Of a stretch of DNA of 64,000 nt, positions 1-11,540 are shown in pieces. Origin of the DNA: Varroa destructor (lineage: Eukaryota > Arthropoda > Arachnida > Mesostigmata > Varroidae). Within the stretch, counting starts at the first letter, position 1. Each line of letters begins with the position of its first letter. The DNA is taken from assembly GCF_002443255.2 (NCBI RefSeq), contig NW_019211456.1, positions 33,415,341-33,479,340 of the forward strand, read 5' to 3'. The position numbers and the translations under genes were made by a program. The notes under the pieces are model-generated. The model worked only from the letters and a program-made list of their open reading frames with translations. It did no database searches and was not told where the DNA came from.

Positions 1-500
1 GAATTTCATCTTGCTCAGATTGTTCAGAGTACAGGTACTTGAATAGATTTAAAAAATATTTCTTTGTTATTATGGAATGAACTAGGGTTGCTCTTTCGTT
101 TCACCGAAGCAGCTTGCATTCTCCTTGAGAAAAAAGCGTGCAAGCTGCAGCAGATACATCTTTTTGGGCTTATTTGGGCTAAATTAAATGCCACTGAAAG
201 CTTCCCTAATCGTGAGGGTGCCGCTGCGTCTGCTGCAGTGTAGAGTATTGTTTAAGTCCGTTTCAGAGAAAGGATCTCAGGCCGTCTCGCTAAGTAGGCA
301 CAGTAGTGTGTCTTCTACTGTTCGTGACGGAACGGCAAACATGGCGCCTTCTACAAAAGCACTATGTATAGCTGTTCAAGGAGGCATTTTACGAGTTGCC
401 TTGCCTTATGTACGATTGTACTAAACTTATATCTTTAGTCGATGAGAATTTTAGGAACATTTGATAGGCGTAATCATAAATCGAAAATAAAAAAAACTAC

Positions 501-1992
501 CTGATACACTCCATCAGCTGTGGCTGCGTAGAGAAAATCTGCTTGAACAGCGAGGGATTCCGGTCCGTTTAGGAAACTCATTACCACTTGGCTGTTTTCG
601 TCCAGTTTTTGGTTTGCTTTCAAAGGCCCTATCGCTTCGGGTATCGGGTCTCTGTAAAGGAGTGATTTTGACGAGAAGCACGCGAAATAATTCATGCAAT
701 AGATCGCTTATATGTGCCTCATATCCCTCATAGTCACTCCAATGGACTAAAATCAATTTAATTCAAGATATACCATGTGGTATGAGTGTGCCAGGGATAA
801 AAATAGGATACAAGAAATTATCATTTTGCGCATTATCAGTGAGGTACAACATGTTCTTATAAATCGCCATATCTAGGCAACAGTCCCCTTGGGGAGTAAC
901 AAAATTGAAATTGTTCTGTAACCCTGCTTACTATAAAGAACAATCTTCCTACTTACACGCAAAACGATGTATACATACTGACAAAGTGAAAGGGATGTAT
1001 ACTAACGTGAAGGGCTCATTGATTGCCAACTCCATTCGACCTTTTCGGTCAACCGGCAATTGAAGAACGGAGTTGAGTAGATTCGAAAGCGACTTGCCAT
1101 TGTCCACGTCAGATGAGCTGCAGAAACTGCGTATCCATAAGTAACAGACGCTGGTCAGTTTGTTCGAAGGTCGATCGAAACTCAATCAACGACATAACTC
1201 ACAATAGCATGGACGCCCAGAGAAAAGCGTGCTGATATGCTCACAAACTGCTTCTCGTCTGGTGAGATATAAACGTCTAAGTGGGGAACTTAGCTAGATT
1301 TTAAAGCGAGTTATTTTTAAAACAAAAGTGCATCTGAATTGAAAATACGCGAAACTTGTTGTGCCAACGGGTGCCAAATTGGCCGTCCGTTATCATACGG
1401 AAACGATTGCCGGTTTCGCAATATCAGTCAATCCCTTGATACGATTCTGACTATTTAATTCCTATTTCTTTATCTTGTTTAATATTTTGCATGCAAGGGA
1501 TAATGCCCTCAGCATGAGACCAGCTCATTTCGTTTGGTTTAATCATCTAGGTATTGGCCACCCACTTTAAAAAATTCCGGTTTTGAGTAACGCTATTGAA
1601 CTGAGTCCATCACAGTCGAAAAGATTATATATTGGTTTATATGGGGTATACCGAAAGTCTGGAGCAGTGATTAAGGGCATTCACTTAATCATTAATCAAA
1701 ATATCTCAATTGGTTACCTAAACGCTGAAAGTCTTCACTGTTTGCAAGGTCGATTGACAAAGCCTGTCTAATTCAAGGATATGTGACAACCGCATTTATA
1801 TGGGGTAATGTCGCGGTAAATGTATTATAGCATTTATTTCAAAAATGATGTCATTAATAAGTTGAACACATACCTTTTGCCATCACCGTAGGCGAGGCAC
1901 AGAGGCCCATCTTCTGCGCACGTAAGCACAATATTGCCAGTCAATGCCAATAGAACGGCCAAAGCTGAACGATATATCCATTGCTTCTCCAT
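501..1992 (-). CDS. Secreted strictosidine-synthase-like protein (APMAP/hemomucin type), first two exons, partial
   Basis: Proposed join: exon 1 at 1992-1874 and exon 2 at 651-501; the gene continues past the left edge. Exon 1 starts at an ATG nine bases after a good acceptor (TTTTCAG), so a 5' UTR intron probably precedes it. It encodes a typical signal peptide or anchor (MEKQWIYRSALAVLLALTGN..., residues 1-26) and ends in phase 2 at AAAAG|GTATGTG. Exon 2 starts in the matching phase after CCTTTACAG and ends at CAG|GTAGTT. It carries the family signature LNGPESLAV...ADFLYAATADG, which corresponds to the GPES...TGTADG segment that opens the six-bladed beta-propeller of APMAP and hemomucin proteins. 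Those proteins are membrane-anchored or secreted esterase/lactonase-like proteins. The exon 2 assignment is fairly secure. The join to exon 1 rests only on matching phase and the expected layout. The catalytic part lies outside the window, so no substrate can be proposed. Confidence 0.55.
652..1873. other. Putative intron of the strictosidine-synthase-like gene
   Basis: This stretch lies between the two proposed exons. A minus-strand open frame at 949-1185 could be a further exon or chance; it shows no recognisable motif and its phases were not needed to join the flanking exons. Confidence 0.35.
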
Positions 1993-4900
1993 AATTTCAA
2001 TCTGAAAATAAGGAGTGTTATCTGATAATAAAGTTCATGTGTCGCATTTATTCACAGTGGCGTAGGTAACGTTTACTAAATAATGTTTGGACTTTCAGCC
2101 GGCACCGCAGACCGAACAGAAAAGGAAACGTTCTTTTCATATCTATTTTCTACATTTCGTACTGACTGGGTGTATAAAAATAGTTCAGAAAGCACTGATT
2201 ACATTTAAATGATTTAAGAGTTTAACTGGGGCTTTCATTGACGGGCCTCACTTTCAGGTGTTTGCTACAGAAGCATGGGTTTTCACTCAGCGTTTTCCAA
2301 CTGTATAAGAAACCATTAAATTGACATCTTTTTCTTGTAGTCCTAGGTATTTATTTGATCACTACTTGAGCTCCTTCATTAGGGAAGGCTCTGATACCTT
2401 TTCAGTGTTTTCTGCGTTTTGCCATTAAGATTTTCTCGTGACAAGCATGGAGACTGCCGTCTAGGTCTCTTTATCTTGTAACATTCAGTTTACCTCACAG
2501 CTTAGCGTCTAAATGGACGTTCTAGTCTTCTTTCAATTCCTGCCTTTTCTTCCTCAACAAACGTATAGCCACTTCTCATATCTATTTCATATTACTGGCT
2601 AAATATGGACTTTCCAGTTAGTCCAAGAGAGAAATTTTAGCGTTTTATTCATTCACAAACAACATATATTAGAGCACTAGTATTGCAGTCACTGCGGCTA
2701 GAGCCAGCCAAATTTAACTCTGCCCATCAAAGCAAGCTCACGTAACTATCCAAAAACCGGATGAGAAACTTTTATCTAGCTTCTACGGTAATCTCTGTCA
2801 TTAGCAAACAACAGTGCAAGAGTATATTCGTGAGAGAGAATCCTGTAAGCGATTATGGCTCATTCTATTTTACAAATGTTATCTTCTTGTGGTGAATAGT
2901 CCACAACACCTTATAATCTACAGGAAGAATGGTTCATTTCTCTATAGAGGCTTATATTGTATATCAGGCCGATGCATTGTCGGTGATTAACGTCGCCTGC
3001 AGAGACAAAGAAACCTGGTAACAGACTGCGAATCCTCTTGTATGAAGATATACCCATGGGGCGTTGCTAATAATCCTGGTTTCGCTTTAAAATGATTAGC
3101 TGCCTTTAATTTAGTGGGTACATTTGCAATTCGGGGCGCCTCTCGTCATTGAAACCGTATCGACATTGATTTCTAACTGTTTGTTTAAAAAATTTCGAGT
3201 AATGGCGAAAATTTACTGTGGGCCTGTGTTTGATAACAAAACGAAAACGCTGTGTATCAGGATATACACGAAAATTTTGTAACTGCCTGAGAAATACGGT
3301 TTTACGCGTTTGGGATTGCTTGTCCAAAATATTTATGACGATTGTTATATATATTCGATTACTCTAGCCGCAATAGAATTATACTCTTGTCTTAAGTACG
3401 AGTGTGTCTTGATGGAAATGACTAACCGCACAGGAGCTAATTCGCTATTTTTAGGAGAGCTCGTTGATTCAGGCAGGAATTGATTTATACGCGAAAATAT
3501 AGGATTTAAAGAAGCCCTGGCCTAACGTGTTTATTTCGTCTCCCATATACTTTTCTTTCTAGATGTTGTTGCTTTTCGGCTACTTGGGGTTTTCGTTTAT
3601 CGCTTTAGTCGGTCACATCCATCCCGGTATTAACGCTAAACAGACACGAAACAAACACGTGTGAAGTAAAAGTATCTTTTCAATTGAGGGGCGTTTAACG
3701 TTCGAATATTTCAGAGAAAAGTCAACTTAATAAAAATTAAGTACATCAAAACATTATAACTGAATGTGAAATGCTTATGTCTAGTATTGAGAGAGAAACA
3801 ACAATCTGAGACTCACCATACGAGCACCGGTATGCGAAAGTAAGTGACGTTTGCCAACAGCTACCTCTGGCGTCTTCTGGTTAAATGGCCTACAGATAAG
3901 CTTCGATATTAAAATATACAGGAATAATTCTTTCCACCTTAACAGTTGAACTATTGTTTCACTGTTTGATCGATTCGCAATAGGGAGACGTATCCAAACG
4001 GAAAAGGACGCGAATGTCAAATGATAGCCTGATTGCTATCCCATACTGCATCTACCGTCTACATTACGTATCTTATCATTTTCACTATAATACAGAAGCA
4101 GTTACATATGGAGAGTCAGAAATAATAGTGGCTTTAATAAAGATATTATCTGTTTTCATATTATGAATGATCCATCTGCGACGAATGCGGTAGCTGTGCA
4201 ACTCAGATCTTTTAAAGCGTCCTTAGCAGCGTTTCTCCTTCTACTTTTTTTACTTTACGTTGTCTTACGTCGTCAGATTATTTCTGTTTTTGACAACATT
4301 GTTGGATATTGACCACATGGCAGTAAATCGTATTGGTACCACTAGATTCATTTTCAAGTATCGGTCCATTTTCCCAATGCAATAATGTTTCGCGTCCAGG
4401 AAAGCTGCTCACTGTCCGCCGGTTAGTGCATAACAGGAATGGTCCACAGTGGAATGGAAAACAGTGGTTATTTTCAAACATTAGGTCGTTTGGTGACTAT
4501 GCATCGGCGGGCATGTAAATGGGAACCACGAAACTAGTTTGGTTAGGTTATCGGAACGTTTTAGGCTTTAAGCAAATGCTGAGTTTTCAACAATAGACAT
4601 CTGATTCGCTGCGTTAGGACACACATTATCCTACTTAGTGCGAAAAAATTGCGATCAACCTAAAAGGTCCAAACGAACCTCACGAACGACGTACCTCAAT
4701 ATTCGCGTGCGCCAGAATGCTAATCAAAATGCGAATGCTGCGTTGGGGGCACTCGAAGTTGTTCAATCCTTTGCCAACAAATTCAGTTTACTGTGCAAAT
4801 TACAACGAACACTCGAATCGAGAGGAACCAAAAGCAGATTGAGCCAAACTGATGATCGTGCTCGGTTGCAGCTTACACGAAGTATTATTCAGTAATACGA

Positions 4901-6548
4901 TGTTGAAACGAGATTGTGTTTGCTACATGATCTACCCTCGCGTGTCCAAGTGACGCCGAACAGTGTACTTTACCGTAAAAAAAGAGGCAAAAGACGTATA
5001 CGAACGGCCCGTTGCGTTTGTGCGTCAGCGTATCAAGTTGTGATAATAAGGACCAGATAACACGACCAGGTATAACGCAGACTTAGTGGCGATAGTAAGC
5101 GATTTGAGAGAAACTCCCGCACGACGAATCATACGATCCTTAGAACCACCTTTAAGGGCTGCTAAATTTTTGAGTCCCGTCATAATGCAATTTTGAGTGA
5201 ACCCGAACGATAAACTGCGAGAAATTGAATACGTCGCATTTTCCATATACTTTTTCATAAATTATTTTAAAATGGCCAATACTGCTTAGCACCAGAGGTA
5301 TCTATATACTAAGAACGTTAAGCTCTACCACGAAAGCTTCCCGATCCTAGGCTCAACGAGATATTCATCTCGCCATTTTAATAGTCCAGCACTCGATGTA
5401 AACCCTAGTGTCGTTTCATTACCAGAGTAAATTAGCATCATTGAAGATTTAAATCGAAATGGATTTTTTTCCTTGGCTAATAGAAAGAAAAATACGAAAA
5501 GTCACACCTCAGTCAACGAGGCGATTTCCTTGTGAAACGCTCGTCGCTAATTGCATTTGTCACGAAAACATTAAAAACATAAGGTACCACTTGCTGTTCA
5601 TGTGTGTCCCTCTGAGTTGTTAACAGCTTAGGTTTTTCAAGAATGTTAGTGGGAAATTCAAACTTACCGACAACTACCACAGGCTTAACAGATTCTGCCA
5701 GGGGAGTTGTCAGTTGATTGGAGGGCCATGAATAATTATGCCTAAAGTTTTGGTAAATTCTGCTCTTTGTCGATCGGGTGATCGATAGAATACGGGTGCT
5801 ATCGACAGATTTCTTAGAGTTCTTCCAGAACAGGAGATACTCAAGTAAACACATGCTTAACCCAACAGATGTTAACCATTTTAAATCCGGTTTCACAGAA
5901 TTATTATTAGTATTGCCTGTGTTTCGAGGTTTGCGTCTGGATCGCCGTTCAGCATCACGTTAGACAAACGGTTGCATCCCGTCATGAAATGAACCCTGTC
6001 TATGCCAGGTGCCGTCTACAACGTAGAGTGATATAAACAAACGCAGCTATTGGTTAGGGTGTTAGCGAAATATTACCTCGATTCAATATTGTTTTAAGAT
6101 CTTATGTTTAACAATATTTCATAGTAGAAAAAAAAATTCGGATTTTCAACTTAAGTTTTACTTTTATTCTCGTTTTTGCTTCAGCGAATTGCCACTGCAC
6201 TCATTAAAAATCGCCTTCTGCTCAAAAACGCTAAACGTATTTTTTCAGAACAAGTACATCTCGCGACAACATGAACTATGAAAGTATGCTGCATTTGCAA
6301 TCAACAAGTTGGTTTAAGCATCGCAGAAGGTTAATGAAACTGATCCTCCTGTTAGGAACTAGCCTCAAAATGTGTAGAATGAAGTAAACTTTTATAGCAC
6401 CAAAAATCAGTATCACTCCTTCTAGCTAGAACCTTTTATATATATGGTAAACGCTCGCAATGTGCGTCGGGCGAAGATGGGTATTTACAACTGCCCCCAG
6501 TCGCTAGCAGCTTTTGTCCTCTTGTGATGTTGTACAGCTGGAGATTTA
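1993..6548. other. Intergenic stretch without a recognised gene
   Basis: AT-rich DNA. Open frames here are short and overlap on both strands. The most protein-like is 4638-4895 (+), 85 codons, basic at the start and rich in Gln, Asn, Ala, Arg and Leu, with no family I recognise. A minus-strand frame at 5025-5258 is also unassigned. The 4.6-5.3 kb block is slightly more GC-rich than its surroundings and could be an old transposon or pseudogene. Confidence 0.5.
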
Positions 6549-8138
6549 TTACACACTAGTAAAGAAGATTCCTGTTTGACCCAGTAAACTAAATTGATGT
6601 ATCAACATTCCAATAAAAAAGCAAACGATGACTGCCGAAACGGGAAACACATCGAATACGCAGTCAGTACGAAGAGAGCATACGTATGTATACGTTCCTA
6701 GCAAAACAGTCAACTCCACAAGAAAAGTTACGGCTCCCACAAATTTCATGTGTTTAATTATAAATGGATGGGTTCCATAATACAACACGCGCTCGATAAG
6801 TGCAACGCATCCCGTCGGTGTTGAAATTTCGCGAAAAAACTCTTCAACTGTGAGAAGTCGATCTAGCTTCATAAATAGTAGAGATCTGCATAACCAGAAA
6901 AACATGGCTAGTGATAATGGTGCCACCCAGAAAAATAGCGACATCGAAATAACTAGTGCAGCCAGTATAAGGCAATCATGGAAAAAAACTACCAACTTTG
7001 TTATAACCGAATAGCCCGTGGGGCAATAGCCACCGCGGAAGGCATGCGAATGCGACCAACAGGCTGAAACAATGCTAGTGAGCACATGAAACTGATTCAG
7101 TAATTTTATCCCCTCGTCCCAAGATTTGGCATCGACTAACGTCAGTTGAATCTGCATAAGCAGTTGTGGCAAGGCCTCATTTTTCGCTTTCGTTAATGAC
7201 ATAGCAGAAGCTCGCCGTTCTGCATTTCCAAGCTCCACCATCGCTCGCCGACGCTCGCTAATGGAGCCCTTTTTACACCAGACCCGCCACCTAAGCGTGA
7301 GCTCGCGCCAGATATCAAGAATCGGCAGCACCGGACTGATCAACAGAGCTCCAAGGCTGCGTTCCTCTGCACACTTATGTAGATTCTCTGAGAAGATAAC
7401 GATCGTCACCCAGACGACCCAAATCAACGTGAGGACAGCTCCAACGGCGTCCCCTGCTTTGTATCGCTCAATTCCAGTTGTCACATCGCTACCCACATCA
7501 GCTGTGTAGACTATCAACGAGAGGGCCGTTACCGCGGTGGAAAATCGTCCATCTGTACAGTTCAGTATCTTACTTTGACGCTGTCGTTCGTGATTAATAA
7601 CGGCCTTCGTGTTTTGTGGACCCCACTCAATCTCGAGCTCGCCTTGCAGCATTATAAAGAGTTCATCGTCTTCCTCGTAGAGATTCGCCTGCCACTGCTT
7701 ATTCAAGCCCACCATTTTCACTAACTGCTCGTCTAGCCATCGAGTACAATCGAATCGTAGGAGATTTCGGATAGCTATCACTGCGCTAGTTTTTTGACGA
7801 ACCCTCGGAGGTGCTCGTGGTGTCCGAGTGTCCAACAGGTAAGCCATGACCTTCACCTGCTCCACAAACGATTTATACCGATTCAATATTTCTTCCTTTG
7901 ACTTAATGTTACAGTTCCATGATTGCCATTTAATAAGTGCTTGTCTCAAGTTGAGCACACTAAGGAGCCAGACTTGGGTGTTAAGGTCGCTCGGATTGTA
8001 GTCTGGTTCTTGGCCCCGGGCAATTTCGAACCAGAGTGGACAGCAACGTTGAATGGAGTCCTCGATAAAAGAAGAGCTCTTCTCCAAAAAATAAGGGTCA
8101 CGACGACTCTTCTTCGTTCTTTTACGTTTGGTACCCAT
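6549..8138 (-). CDS. XK-related (CED-8-like) multi-pass membrane protein, divergent copy 1
   Basis: A single uninterrupted frame of 529 codons from ATG to stop. The N-terminus is strongly basic (KRKRTKKSRR at 4-13). A soluble region with WLDEQL at 134-139 and GELEIEWG at 166-173 is followed by several hydrophobic segments. XK-family hallmarks seen are DVGSDVTTGIERYKAGD (about 214-230), which fits the family's D..SDV......GD segment in the first membrane helices, and NEALPQLLMQ (320-329), which fits the family's E.lPQL.lQ signature. Known members are plasma-membrane phospholipid scramblases or scramblase partners that expose phosphatidylserine, some of them after caspase cleavage. I did not see a clear caspase site near the C-terminus. 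A similar gene lies 1.8 kb upstream on the same strand, which suggests tandem duplication. The long N-terminal region shared by the two copies is not one I know from vertebrate XKR proteins, so the family call is probable rather than certain. Confidence 0.55.
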   Translation of the reverse strand: MGTKRKRTKKSRRDPYFLEKSSSFIEDSIQRCCPLWFEIARGQEPDYNPSDLNTQVWLLSVLNLRQALIKWQSWNCNIKSKEEILNRYKSFVEQVKVMAYLLDTRTPRAPPRVRQKTSAVIAIRNLLRFDCTRWLDEQLVKMVGLNKQWQANLYEEDDELFIMLQGELEIEWGPQNTKAVINHERQRQSKILNCTDGRFSTAVTALSLIVYTADVGSDVTTGIERYKAGDAVGAVLTLIWVVWVTIVIFSENLHKCAEERSLGALLISPVLPILDIWRELTLRWRVWCKKGSISERRRAMVELGNAERRASAMSLTKAKNEALPQLLMQIQLTLVDAKSWDEGIKLLNQFHVLTSIVSACWSHSHAFRGGYCPTGYSVITKLVVFFHDCLILAALVISMSLFFWVAPLSLAMFFWLCRSLLFMKLDRLLTVEEFFREISTPTGCVALIERVLYYGTHPFIIKHMKFVGAVTFLVELTVLLGTYTYVCSLRTDCVFDVFPVSAVIVCFFIGMLIHQFSLLGQTGIFFTSV

Positions 8139-9920
8139 TTAGGGAATAGATTTTAGAAACCCACCCTCCAATTCAGTTTGCCGCTGTTGGTTTTGCCGGC
8201 ACGATTTCCTAAATGATGGACGAGTTATGAATAGGTCTGATTTTGCACGTTGGCCAATAACTAAAATCAGTTAGTTTTTGTTCCTGGAAACTGCCACTTC
8301 CTCATAAAGCGTGCATTTTTCGCGGATGACTTCGACACAAAACGTAAATATTCGCACAACATAAAACAGAAAACATGTCCAGAATATCACTTCGTAATAT
8401 CAAAAGATTAATATCCAAATTTCTTCCAAGAATATTTCAGATATTTGCGGAATACTATATGAAACAGTTGCAAGACAGCCAGCTCAGTCATCCCGTGATC
8501 GTAAGACATAATATGGCTTTACGTTGGACGATCTAGAAATATCCAGATTTTATTGAGCACTCAAAATGTTTCATTCTTATAACGACATTAATACTACCAC
8601 ACAAGTCAAAAGACGCATTTTTAATGGCGAAAAACGAAATTACTACGAAATTATGTATCCATGTTTTTTCTTACGTTAAAAAAGTGACAAGCCGGTTTTA
8701 GGAATTCGGTTGGTTCTAACACTTGTATACTAACACGAGGAACGGAATTCGAGGGTCAACAATTTGGTGTATTTTTTAAAAAAGCCGTCAGTTTAGCACA
8801 CTAAAATTGCGAAATCACAGATGAAAATTCGCCTAATTATGGAAACAGTTCCTCGTCGTCGAGTCCTTATAAACAGTGTTAATTGAAATTTGCGAAACAA
8901 TCTTCAATCAATAGCGACTAACAGCGATAGCCAGCTCTAAGGATCTATAAGCACAACTTACTCCTTTCCGCTAAATAAAATAATTTGTTATTCAGTTTCA
9001 AGACCAATAGAATATCCAACAATTAAATATTATGCAGGATTGAGGCACGAGTCCAATTATACTTAATTTAGGGATAAATTAATATATTTGTAGAAGTTGT
9101 AAACATGTTTAGCTGACGATGATTTGCCGTTATTAAACTTACGATAAAATCTGGGACGGAGACCCAAGAAAAATGTCACAAACAACAACACTTGCCTATT
9201 GATTCAAGTGTGCCCACGATCCGATGATTTATGGCGTCAAGGATTTTTTGACTTCAATTCGCATCTATATTGCATGACTAATTTTATGATTGACCACGCA
9301 GGAGTTCCTACGATGTTCTCTCCCTATTCGGCTTGAGCAGACTGCGGTAGCAAATTTAGATAAATACCTCGTAAATGCGGGTGTGGAAGATCCTACTTTT
9401 TTAAATAGCGTCGTTTTGAAATTTATCCATAAGAGCTGGTCCACAGCAGAACAGCTACCTAATTTAGCGGCAGGAACAAGTTGTTTGCGGCCCGAGAAGC
9501 ATCCAAGTTTATGCAATTCGGTGATACTACAGATACAAACCCGTATATCCTCAGCTTCTCTCTACGGACTATTGGGCACAATCCATTCAGCGAGGCATAG
9601 ATAACACGGCCTACAAAATAAGACTTCAGGAAACAACATCTCCTTCCTTTGCTCCCATAAATCAAATGTACAAAACCCGTTGTTGTATATAGGACAAGCT
9701 CAGTGTTTCGTAATCAAAAACAGGCTCGTCAAACAGGAAGCATTGAACAAGAAGACTAAAAGACCGACGATGTTTTTAGGTAATTTTCACGCCCTCGTAC
9801 GTAAAAAATAAAACTGAAGTGCATTTAAAATACGATTTAAATAAATACAACTCACATTGAGGAACAGGCAGTAATTGTAATCAGTGGTCGAGCTTTTCTC
9901 GCGAAGCAAGTTCCCATCAT
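8139..9920. other. Spacer between the two XK-related genes
   Basis: AT-rich. An open frame of 104 codons at 9290-9604 (+) overlaps minus-strand frames of similar size and shows no domain. I see no gene here that I can support; it should contain the promoter of copy 1 and the 3' end of copy 2. Confidence 0.45.
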
Positions 9921-11540
9921 CTAACTTGAGGCAAGCGACCATTTTTGCATCTCAGCCTTTTCCTGCAGATAATTGATCGTTTGGCGCACCATGCTACTGA
10001 TAACAAAGGCGACTACCGCAGTATATAACCACAGCCAGAACACTTGTTCTTTTCTAACGTGGCAGACATAGCAATAGAATACCGTCAGAGTTGCTAGTTC
10101 AATAATATTACAGAAGAGGATTTGGCTTTCGGAGGCATTTTGGGTGAATGGGTGAATTGCATGGAAAAGGAGCATCTCGAAAAAGTATACCCATCCTTGT
10201 TTGGTCGAAAGCAGTGTAATCCAACTCTTAAACTTTGACTCGCCGTCTCCATAAATGCAAAGTATTGTCCTGACAAGCCACGCAATTAGGGAAAGCTGCC
10301 ATGGCATCTTCAGAGCGAACAGCGTCAATGCAATGTGCAGTGCCGTTAGCCCAAATCCGTCTTGAATTGTCGACAGAACTTTCCGACGGACGCCGTTACT
10401 AATAAATCTATAACGAACGCAGCAGAAATTATCCGCATACGGCGTCGAGCTGAGCATGATGTGTATCATGTAATATAACAAATGATAACTGGAATCAGTG
10501 AGCGTTTTAGCGAACAGATTAAACGCCACAATTTTGCTGCGCAGTAAAATTTGAAAGTACATAAATAACCGGGGCAGATATTCGTTGTTGATTAGGCTAT
10601 ACATCCGCAGGTCTAGCGTCCTTTGTTTATCGCTCAGAGTCGCCATAACGCTTTGGGTAATTGCGATCTGACTTCGGGACTTATATAGCTTCCACTGTAT
10701 GAGCCCTATCGACAGGTAATCAAAAAGGTGCATCGCAGGGGTTACCAAAAAGATCATTAATTTTCGCATCAACGTCTCGTTGCTGTATCGGTGCCTGTTG
10801 TTATTGCACACGACGACTGCCCTCCACAAAACCCACATGTAGATTAGCACTCCCACAAGAACAGCCCCATCTCGTAAGTATCCGATCGCTGTGACGACAT
10901 CATCGTAAAACGTGTAACCGTAAAACAGCACGTACGCAGCAGTCCACAAGAGCTGGTACATTCTAATTGAAGGCCTTGTTATTTGAAGCAGCCTTCTTTT
11001 TTCATTATCAGCTATCTTATGAGTGTCTTTTCGGCCCCATTCAAGCTCAAGTTCACCCAGTAGTTCCTCATAGAGAGATTCCGAGAGTCTAAAAATTTGT
11101 TTATACCTCGTATTCTGTGAAATCGTTCCAAGAGCTTTTATTAATTGCTCGTCAAGCCATAAACCGTAATTGCATTGCAGAAGCGCTTGCGTCGCTTCTA
11201 ATGGATGTGCGTTCTCTCCTACAACCGGAACTCCTAAAGGTGGTTTTTCTCCAAGGACGATACCCATTTGCTTGACTTGCGTCAATAAGGATATATGGCG
11301 CTGGCGAATGACGCTTAACGGTTCAGTTGTCCAAGTCCATGACAGCCACCTAAGTAGCTCTTGTCGTACATTAAGTATTCGAATGAGGGCTATGCGATCA
11401 GCAAGGTTACCAACCGTAAGCTGTGGTGTACGCGCACCAGCAGCTGCTGCTGCTGCTGCTTTTTCAAACCACTTTCGACAAGGATGTAATTCTTCGGCCG
11501 CTAAGTTTAAAGAGATGTCGCAAAGATCACTAGGCCCCAT
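9921..11540 (-). CDS. XK-related (CED-8-like) multi-pass membrane protein, divergent copy 2
   Basis: A single frame of 539 codons from ATG to stop, paralogous to the gene at 6549-8138. Shared positions include LNVRQELLRWLSW at about 56-68 (copy 1: LNLRQALIKWQSW), WLDEQLIK at 128-135 and GELELEWG at 162-169, followed by the same order of hydrophobic segments. The first-helix signature is altered: FYDDVVTAIGYLRDG (211-225) stands where copy 1 has DVGSDVTTGIERYKAGD. The PQL motif has become LPRLFMYFQ. The N-terminus carries seven alanines (28-34) encoded by a GCT/AGC repeat. Both copies lack introns within the frame. By family it would be a plasma-membrane protein linked to lipid scrambling, but the weaker motifs leave its activity open. 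Confidence 0.5.
   Translation of the reverse strand: MGPSDLCDISLNLAAEELHPCRKWFEKAAAAAAAGARTPQLTVGNLADRIALIRILNVRQELLRWLSWTWTTEPLSVIRQRHISLLTQVKQMGIVLGEKPPLGVPVVGENAHPLEATQALLQCNYGLWLDEQLIKALGTISQNTRYKQIFRLSESLYEELLGELELEWGRKDTHKIADNEKRRLLQITRPSIRMYQLLWTAAYVLFYGYTFYDDVVTAIGYLRDGAVLVGVLIYMWVLWRAVVVCNNNRHRYSNETLMRKLMIFLVTPAMHLFDYLSIGLIQWKLYKSRSQIAITQSVMATLSDKQRTLDLRMYSLINNEYLPRLFMYFQILLRSKIVAFNLFAKTLTDSSYHLLYYMIHIMLSSTPYADNFCCVRYRFISNGVRRKVLSTIQDGFGLTALHIALTLFALKMPWQLSLIAWLVRTILCIYGDGESKFKSWITLLSTKQGWVYFFEMLLFHAIHPFTQNASESQILFCNIIELATLTVFYCYVCHVRKEQVFWLWLYTAVVAFVISSMVRQTINYLQEKAEMQKWSLASS
11443..11460. repeat. (GCT)6 coding microsatellite
   Basis: Six GCT units, read as GCA/AGC on the minus strand, encode most of the polyalanine run near the N-terminus of XK-related copy 2. 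Confidence 0.9.
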
